This document shows positions 57,882-64,000 of a stretch of DNA of 64,000 bases, in pieces. Within the stretch, counting starts at the first letter, position 1; each line of letters starts with the position of its first letter. The DNA is from Nitrospirota bacterium (GTDB lineage Bacteria; Nitrospirota; Leptospirillia; Leptospirillales; Leptospirillaceae). Location: assembly GCA_021840555.1 (NCBI GenBank), contig JAKBXW010000001.1, forward strand, positions 1 to 64,000. The letters are read 5' to 3'. Made by a program: the position numbers and the translations under genes. Under the pieces are notes generated by a model. That model had not been told where the DNA came from and ran no database searches. It was given only the letters and a program-made list of their open reading frames with translations.

Positions 57882-58924
57882 GAACGGTTTATCTTTCGGG
57901 CGGAAAGAATGTCGAATCGCTGGTTCTGTATGATCAGCCTGTTCCTGTCCCGTCTCGGGGCGAGGTGAGGGTCCGGATGCTGGCGCACACCCTGAATCAT
58001 ATCGATCTGTGGGTCCTTTCCGGATCTCCGGCTTATTCGGTGAGCCTGCCTCATGTGATGGGATCGGAAGGGGTTGGGGTGGTCGATGCTCTGGGTGAAG
58101 GCATCGCTCCGGAGTTTTCTCTCGAAGTGGGAGCCTCTGTCGCCTTGTCCCCTGGTCAGGGGTGTCTGGTTTGCGAACTTTGCCGGAGTGGTCTGGAATC
58201 CCTCTGTCCCTCCTATCGCGTCCTCGGGGGCCATATCCAGGGGGTTTTTTCCGAGTATGTCTGCCTTCCTGCCTCCCGTCTTCTGCCTGTTCCTCCGTCC
58301 ATCGATCCGCTCCAGGCTTCGGCTGTGACCCTCGCCGGGGCGACGGCTCATCAGGGGCTTGTTGTGAGGGGTGGTGCCCGTCCCGGAGAACGGTGGCTGG
58401 TTGTCGGGGCAAGCGGGGGGGTCGGCCACCTGGCCTGTTTGCTGGCCAGTGTCCTGCGTCTTGAAGTCTATGGAACGTATGGTCCTGAGAAAAAAAAGGA
58501 GATCCTGGCCCGATTCATGAACATTCCCCTGGTCTCCCATGATGCCGCGGAATGGCCGGAGCAGCTCCTCAAGCTTTCAGGAAAACCCTTTGACGGCGTG
58601 CTCGATACCGTCGGAGGCGCGACCATCCCCAAAATCCTCCCCCTTCTCCGCAAAGGAGGAAGGGCCGTCATCATTGGAGAAACGACCGGGGCCCCGACAC
58701 AGTTTTTGACAAGGGAGCTTTTCGGGCGCCAACTCTCTCTGCATGGAGTTTACCTTGCTCATCGTTCGGACATCCTGGCGATGCTTGGTTGGGTGGCGGG
58801 AGGGAATATCCGTCCCATTGTCGACGATGTCGGTCCCCTTACTTCGATCGCTCCGCTCCAGAGGGCCTACAAAAGGATGCTGGAGCGTGATTTCGTTGGC
58901 AAACTCGGCTTCACATGGCAGTAG
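57878..58924 (+). CDS. Zinc-type alcohol dehydrogenase/quinone oxidoreductase-like protein
   Basis: HTLNHIDLWVLSG, C..C..CRSGLESLC, VVGASGGVGHLACLLASVL. Confidence 0.9.
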   Translation: MRTVYLSGGKNVESLVLYDQPVPVPSRGEVRVRMLAHTLNHIDLWVLSGSPAYSVSLPHVMGSEGVGVVDALGEGIAPEFSLEVGASVALSPGQGCLVCELCRSGLESLCPSYRVLGGHIQGVFSEYVCLPASRLLPVPPSIDPLQASAVTLAGATAHQGLVVRGGARPGERWLVVGASGGVGHLACLLASVLRLEVYGTYGPEKKKEILARFMNIPLVSHDAAEWPEQLLKLSGKPFDGVLDTVGGATIPKILPLLRKGGRAVIIGETTGAPTQFLTRELFGRQLSLHGVYLAHRSDILAMLGWVAGGNIRPIVDDVGPLTSIAPLQRAYKRMLERDFVGKLGFTWQ

Positions 58925-58955
58925 AGCCAATCTTCACCGGAGTTAAGGAGGGCGG

Positions 58956-59816
58956 ATGGGAAATGGTGTCGGAAAAGGGCTTCCATGGGTGCTTGCCGTC
59001 AGCTTGACCCTCTTGTCCGGGTGCCAATCCGGCTCGTTCTTTCACTCTTTGATGGGGACCCGGAGGACAGCCTCTTCCGCTGACACACGCTTCCAAAATA
59101 ACTATCCCGAACTCAAGGCGCTTCTCAGGGACAACCATTTCCGTAAGGCTCTGTCATGGGTTCGGGACTGGGAGAAGACAGGGAGTCTTTCCGATGACAA
59201 CCGACGCCTGCTTCGGAAGGACGAAAAAACGATCCGTATTGTCGGTGCGGCCTACTACATGGGAATCGCAAGAGAGAGGCGCAAATCAGGCCGTCTCAAA
59301 GGGGCTCTTTCGGCGCTTGAAATCGCCCGGACTATGACCCCGGAGGATCCGGTCCTCCGCTCTGAGATCGAAAAAACAAAAGCCCGGGTGGTCGTTTCAG
59401 GCCAGGACGGCCAGGATTGGGGAGAACTCCTGTCGCAGCTTCTGGTCTTGAAGTCAAAAAATCCCAGGGATGGGGCTCTCGATCCCATGATCGGCTGGGC
59501 CTACGGAAAATTGTCTGAAAGCGAATATATGGCGGGCCGTTACCCGTTGGCTCTCCTTCATGCCCGAAAAGCCCTGTCTTACAGGAAGGACGATGCGGTT
59601 GCCCAGAGAGTCCAGGACCGTGTGAACGAAATGGTCAGGTCGCTTGTGAGTCGCGCGGAGGCGGAGTATCGGGATCACCGCTATGCGGCGTCGGCCCAGG
59701 ATCTTGGCAATGCCCTGACTGTCGATCCTGAAAGCAGGCGTGCACGCAAGGACTGGCAGATTCTCTCTGAGACGCCCGGGGCTCTCCGGAATGCAGAAAC
59801 CAGGAATTTTAAATGA
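58956..59816 (+). CDS. TPR lipoprotein
   Basis: Lipobox LTLLSGCQSG; TPR-like repeats. Confidence 0.75.
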   Translation: MGNGVGKGLPWVLAVSLTLLSGCQSGSFFHSLMGTRRTASSADTRFQNNYPELKALLRDNHFRKALSWVRDWEKTGSLSDDNRRLLRKDEKTIRIVGAAYYMGIARERRKSGRLKGALSALEIARTMTPEDPVLRSEIEKTKARVVVSGQDGQDWGELLSQLLVLKSKNPRDGALDPMIGWAYGKLSESEYMAGRYPLALLHARKALSYRKDDAVAQRVQDRVNEMVRSLVSRAEAEYRDHRYAASAQDLGNALTVDPESRRARKDWQILSETPGALRNAETRNFK

Positions 59817-59831
59817 ATTGAAGGAGTGGTG

Positions 59832-60701
59832 ATGCCGTTTGATTTTGTCAAGAGTCATGGATTGGGGAACGATTACATCGTCATGGTAAAAGGAGCGCAA
59901 ACACCTCCCTTGACCGAAGACAATATCCGTCTGATTTGCGACAGGAACTACGGAGTGGGATCGGACGGGATTCTTTTGCTTGAAAAAGACATCCCTCCTT
60001 TCGGTCTCCGAATCTTCAATCCCGACGGATCAGAGGCCGAAAAAAGTGGAAACGGCCTGCGAATTTTTTCGAAATTTCTTTACGAGTACGGCTACGCAAA
60101 AGACAAGGAGTTTCTGATAGACACTGCCGGAGGTCGAGTCCGTTCCACGGTTCGGACCGATCAATCCGATCGGGTTGTCGCCGTTCTGGTGGAGATGGGA
60201 ACTTACACCTTTGATCCGGCGGCTGTCGGCATCAAGGACCGGAGCACCCCCATGATCGAGGAGGAATTGAAGATCAACGGGGACGTTACCGTCAAAGGAT
60301 CGGCACTGTCGGTCGGGAACCCGCATTTTGTTTTTTTTGTGGAGTCCATCGACGACCCCTTCATCCGGGAGTATGGGACGTTGATCGAGCACCATCCACT
60401 TTTTCCGAAACGGATCAATACCCAAATGGTGCGTGTTGTGGGTTCGAACGAAATTGAAATCAGGATCTGGGAACGGGGGGCAGGGTATACCCAGGCGTCG
60501 GGGAGCAGCTCCTGTGCGGCGGCCTCTTGCGCCGTCTTCCTGGGAAAGGTCAAGAGTCCTGTGACGGTCCGGATGCCGGGAGGCATTTTGCGTATCGAGG
60601 TGGGAGAGGACAGGGAGCTTCGGATGGAAGGGCCTGTCGAAGAAGTAATGACAGGACTTTTTTCGAGGGATTTTCTGGACAGACTGACAAGGAAGACCTA
60701 A
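59832..60701 (+). CDS. dapF: DapF-superfamily protein (diaminopimelate epimerase homologue with Cys-to-Ser at both catalytic positions)
   Basis: KSHGLGNDYIVM, RIFNPDGSEAEKSGNGLRIF, WERGAGYTQASGSSSCAAA. Confidence 0.88.
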   Translation: MPFDFVKSHGLGNDYIVMVKGAQTPPLTEDNIRLICDRNYGVGSDGILLLEKDIPPFGLRIFNPDGSEAEKSGNGLRIFSKFLYEYGYAKDKEFLIDTAGGRVRSTVRTDQSDRVVAVLVEMGTYTFDPAAVGIKDRSTPMIEEELKINGDVTVKGSALSVGNPHFVFFVESIDDPFIREYGTLIEHHPLFPKRINTQMVRVVGSNEIEIRIWERGAGYTQASGSSSCAAASCAVFLGKVKSPVTVRMPGGILRIEVGEDRELRMEGPVEEVMTGLFSRDFLDRLTRKT

Positions 60702-60722
60702 GCCTGTCCGGGTGGTCTTCAT

Positions 60723-60884
60723 TTACTGTTTCAAAAAGTCCAGATTCCTGAGATGGTAGATGGTCATTCCGATGATGCCGATGAAGATGAGGGCGACAGG
60801 CAGGAGGATCCATAACAGAGGAATCCCGATATCGTCATGTGGATCCTTCCGGTCGTTATCTTCCGGGTCGAAGGGGCTGGCCAT
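60723..60884 (-). CDS. Small single-TM protein, 53 aa (MASPFDPEDNDRKDPHDDIGIPLLWILLPVALIFIGIIGMTIYHLRNLDFLKQ)
   Basis: SD ggagaacaa before ATG; clear TM helix; absent from ORF track. Confidence 0.65.
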   Translation of the reverse strand: MASPFDPEDNDRKDPHDDIGIPLLWILLPVALIFIGIIGMTIYHLRNLDFLKQ

Positions 60885-60902
60885 TTGTTCTCCTTAAGTC
60901 TG

Positions 60903-62213
60903 TTAATCTGCGATCGGTTTCTTTTGTAATGGCTGGGCATCCTCGTTCTTGAAAACGCTTCTGACCAGATTCATCGGCCCTTTGGTTGTCTCCGGGTAGG
61001 AAATCGATCCAAAGATAATCAGTGGCGACTGGTCCCTGTTCATCCCCAGGAGAAGGTCCCGGATCCGTTCGATGATGGTGTCGGAATGACGTGGATCCAT
61101 CGCAGGAAGTATCAGAAGATATTCCCGCTGTGTCATATGGGCGATTTCATCGTAGAATCTGAGGTTGGCTCTGACTTTGATCATGAGCGACCTGTGATTT
61201 GGAATCTCGGTTCTGATTCCGATCAGACCAAATCCGGTTCCCGTTATGCGGTGTTCTTCTATCAGGGCTTCGATGAGAAGCATCGCTTCCCGTCGATCGA
61301 GGAATCCTGATTCTGGCTCTCTTGCGGTTGGGAGCAAATCTCCCAGGTTTTTGCGGATTTCGAAGAGGTTCCTTGAGAGCACTTGCACCTTGGGTTGAAA
61401 GGAGCTGAGGCCGGGAAGCTCCCTTTTTCTTGATTCGGGCCGAAAGAGCCGGACTTTTCCAAAAAATGTGCGATTGTAGAGAAGGGGAAAATCCGCCCAG
61501 TATCCTTCCCCCGGGTTCTTTGCAAAGAGGATCCGCCGGAATGGGAGAATTTCCTTGGATTCTTCTTTGGAAAGGGATTCTGCAATCAGTTTCCTTCCTT
61601 CATCCGGATTGTATCTGACACGCCAGAACTCGGCGGATGGTGACCACGAGGAGGTGGTTGAAAGATAGACCTGGGCCATGGCCGCATTCGGATCGGTGCC
61701 CAGTTCATCCTTGAAAAAATGGTCGATCAGGAGCTCGTCGCTGACACTCCGAATGATTATTCTCGCAGGGGTGCGAATTCGCCGACCCAGAAGAATCAAA
61801 GCCTCCTTTCCGCTTTCATCGAGCTCCTCAGAGATCTTTTCGAGAAAGAACGGATCCTCCGCGCTCTCCTTCTTGGTCGGGACTTTGAGAATGAACCTTT
61901 TTTTCCCTGATTCCGGATCGGGAAGGTCAATGAGGGAAGGGTGGGGCGAAAGGGAGGATGCCCAGTCCCAAAACCGTCCCTTTGTTTCACCGGAGAGAGA
62001 CTGGGCGATCTGATTGGCGTGGTCAGCAAGAGAAAATCGGGGGAAGCCGGCTCTTACGAGATTCCATCTTTGTAAAAAACGGGAATTGGCAAGGATGATG
62101 TGCGTTCTGGACAGGAAAAGGGAAAAGGATAGATCCGATTCGGAGAGAAGGGAGTCAATTTCAAGGAGGGCCTGTTCATTTTTGAATAGCGAGGGTCTGA
62201 ACAAGAGATTCAT
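60903..62213 (-). CDS. Hypothetical protein with degenerate GGDEF-like C-terminal domain
   Basis: LRFYDEIAHMTQREYLLILPAMDPRHSDTIIERIRDLL...IIFGSISYP mirrors the GGDEF fold without the GG[DE]EF loop. Confidence 0.65.
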   Translation of the reverse strand: MNLLFRPSLFKNEQALLEIDSLLSESDLSFSLFLSRTHIILANSRFLQRWNLVRAGFPRFSLADHANQIAQSLSGETKGRFWDWASSLSPHPSLIDLPDPESGKKRFILKVPTKKESAEDPFFLEKISEELDESGKEALILLGRRIRTPARIIIRSVSDELLIDHFFKDELGTDPNAAMAQVYLSTTSSWSPSAEFWRVRYNPDEGRKLIAESLSKEESKEILPFRRILFAKNPGEGYWADFPLLYNRTFFGKVRLFRPESRKRELPGLSSFQPKVQVLSRNLFEIRKNLGDLLPTAREPESGFLDRREAMLLIEALIEEHRITGTGFGLIGIRTEIPNHRSLMIKVRANLRFYDEIAHMTQREYLLILPAMDPRHSDTIIERIRDLLLGMNRDQSPLIIFGSISYPETTKGPMNLVRSVFKNEDAQPLQKKPIAD

Positions 62214-62292
62214 CGTTAACGGCCAGCTCCTGTGAAAATGGATGAATCCGCAGACTCTGAATCATTGTCTGGATGGCTTTTTCTAATCTAGC

Positions 62293-62970
62293 ATGAGGAC
62301 CCCATTGATGGAAACCGACAGGAAGGTGTATGATCGGCAAACCCAATTTTTCGCCGAGGCCTATCGCAGTGGAAACATAGGTTGGCCACGGGAAGGACCC
62401 TCGGGACTCGTCGACCTGCTTCTCGAAGCCGCCAACGGATCGGGTTTCGGAACGGTTCTGGAGATCGGGTCGGGAGAAGGCCGGAATCTCGCGCCTTTTC
62501 TGAAGCGGGGATGGAATGTCGTGGCACTGGATCTCCTGGTCGACCCTCTTCGGGTAGCGCGCGGGAAGATCTCTTCGGAAAGGTCGGGCCAGGCTTTTTT
62601 TGTCCAGGGGGACCTTTTTCGATTGCCCTTTCGTCCGAAGAGTTTTGATGTCGTCTTTGACTTCGGGGTTTACCATCATCTGCGCCGTCCCGAGAGAAAA
62701 AAGTACCCTTCATGGATCGGGCAATTGCTTAAGCCTGGCGGATTGGCGGGGGTCGGGGTCTTTTCAGAGCTTTTTCGGCATTTTCCTGAAGAATCGAGAC
62801 GCCGGAGCTTTGTGACCCACCGGGGACATCATGATGTCTTTTTCAGGGAAAGGGATCTGCCGGCTCTTTTGGGCGGGAGCTTCTCCTTGGTGTCCACGGG
62901 ATCGGAGTCCCCTGGAGCACTCGACCATTACCGACTGGCGGTCTATCGGAAGATTCGTGAGTGGCTGTAA
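62293..62970 (+). CDS. Class I SAM-dependent methyltransferase
   Basis: VLEIGSGEGRNLAPFLKRGWNVVALDL, FDVVFDFGVYHHL. Confidence 0.9.
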   Translation: MRTPLMETDRKVYDRQTQFFAEAYRSGNIGWPREGPSGLVDLLLEAANGSGFGTVLEIGSGEGRNLAPFLKRGWNVVALDLLVDPLRVARGKISSERSGQAFFVQGDLFRLPFRPKSFDVVFDFGVYHHLRRPERKKYPSWIGQLLKPGGLAGVGVFSELFRHFPEESRRRSFVTHRGHHDVFFRERDLPALLGGSFSLVSTGSESPGALDHYRLAVYRKIREWL

Positions 62971-63000
62971 CCAGAATCAGCTTTTGGAAAGGGATCATTA

Positions 63001-63300
63001 ATGGAGCACCGTCCCATCGCATTTGCCTATGAAATCGGAGAAACCGTCCTGGTCACCATCACGAATCAGATAGGTCTCGTGGAAAGCCGGACGAGAGGAT
63101 ACTGGAAGGCCAACGAATACGATGTCATCATTCCACCGGAAAATGCCCGCATGCGGGTTCGTGAGGAAAATTTGTCCCATGTTCCGAACGAATATGTGCT
63201 GACACGCCTTCCGACCATGGCAGGATTGTCGGCTCCTCCGAAGTTTCTGAGTGTTCCCGGTGATGTCAGGACTTCGGGGACCTCTCTGACATCGCAGTGA
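63001..63300 (+). CDS. Hypothetical protein, 99 aa
   Basis: ATG ORF following the methyltransferase, followed by a terminator. Confidence 0.65.
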   Translation: MEHRPIAFAYEIGETVLVTITNQIGLVESRTRGYWKANEYDVIIPPENARMRVREENLSHVPNEYVLTRLPTMAGLSAPPKFLSVPGDVRTSGTSLTSQ

Positions 63301-63340
63301 TTTTTCTCTGAAAATTCTTTGTTCATGCTTCGTAAAGAGA

Positions 63341-63369
63341 AAAGGGGACCTTTGGAAAGGTCCCTTTTT
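63341..63369 (+). terminator. Intrinsic terminator
   Basis: aaaggggacctttggaaaggtccctttttg. Confidence 0.9.
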
Positions 63370-63420
63370 GCGTTCTTGCATTCCGGCGCAAAAACTGTCG
63401 ATCCGGAGATCGGGACCCTT

Positions 63421-63560
63421 TTGGAAAATGGGTTGAGGTCTGTGAGATTGTCCTGGTTGTGACGGGGGTGAAGTTGAACAGATCTTCATGACTGGCGGCG
63501 GATAGGGACTTGCTTGTTGCAACCAAGGACCTTTCGACGGAGAACCGTCCCATTTTCCAA
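63421..63560. repeat. 12-bp inverted repeat TTGGAAAATGGG (63421-63432) / CCCATTTTCCAA (63549-63560)
   Basis: Perfect arms about 116 bp apart in an intergenic region. Confidence 0.55.
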
Positions 63561-63619
63561 TGTCACGGAAGGAAAACGGGACGGAGAAAAGTCACATGAA
63601 AACAGTGCTGTCAAATGCC

Positions 63620-63964
63620 CTAATAACGGGGAAGTGAACGGTCGGCGTGAAGGGCATAGGCATCAATCCCTCCATGTAGGTTCCTGACTTTTTCGAATCC
63701 CATTTTCTTAAGAAACTGACAGGCCTGAAGGCTTCTGACACCATGGTGGCAATAAACAACAACATCCTTTTCTCGATCGATTTGCGATAGTTTTTGGGGA
63801 AGTTGTGCAAGGGGAATATGAAGGGCATTCGGGATCTTGACCCGGGAATGTTCCCAGTTTTCCCTGACGTCAAGGATGATAAGGTCATCTCCCTTGTCGA
63901 TCCGATCCTTAAGATCCGAAGGATGGAGCTGAAGATCCTTGTTCCCTGAGAAAAATCCAAACAT
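63620..63964 (-). CDS. Rhodanese-like domain protein
   Basis: IILDVRENWEHSRVKIPNALHIPLAQL, VVYCHHGVRSLQACQFLKKMGF. Confidence 0.92.
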   Translation of the reverse strand: MFGFFSGNKDLQLHPSDLKDRIDKGDDLIILDVRENWEHSRVKIPNALHIPLAQLPQKLSQIDREKDVVVYCHHGVRSLQACQFLKKMGFEKVRNLHGGIDAYALHADRSLPRY

Positions 63965-64000
63965 TTCTTTTTGACCTCCCGAGAGATCCGCCGGAAGAGC

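Overview
The window (about 57% GC by eye) is dense chromosomal sequence from a chemolithotroph-like bacterium. The gene content fits a Leptospirillum/Nitrospirota-type genome, but that is inference and no search was run. Main blocks: gpmA/gpsA/truA/Mrp; a complete ISC Fe-S operon (iscR-iscS-iscU-iscA-hscB-hscA-fdx-iscX) with a recognisable IscR site; an AprAB-like APS reductase pair plus sat, next to two small XRE regulators; a RecD-like helicase, glutamine amidotransferase and EttA; lpdA; DsrE/TusA genes; an HD-GYP protein; mazG; a CusCBA/Czc-type RND efflux operon; prfC-recR-ybaB-dnaX-ffs(SRP RNA); a DsrEFH-like trio; mscS; an IS630 element; a diguanylate cyclase; a frameshifted integrase beside tRNA-Ser; tadA; a sigma-54 activator; DksA-like, SDR and ADH genes; and a dapF homologue. 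There are five tRNAs (fMet and four Ser isoacceptors) and several small single-TM ORFs missing from the supplied ORF track. The observations most worth following up are: a DapF homologue with both catalytic Cys positions changed to Ser; a sigma-54 activator gene next to a 37-aa membrane peptide that has its own -24/-12-like promoter; an orphan promoter-to-terminator unit with hairpins and mini-ORFs at 34.53-34.86 kb; a shared operator-like motif linking the XRE regulator to aprAB-sat; all four tRNA-Ser genes within 11 kb; an HscB with an N-terminal tetracysteine motif; and a membrane protein with a PLD-like domain that lacks HKD. No CRISPR array was seen.
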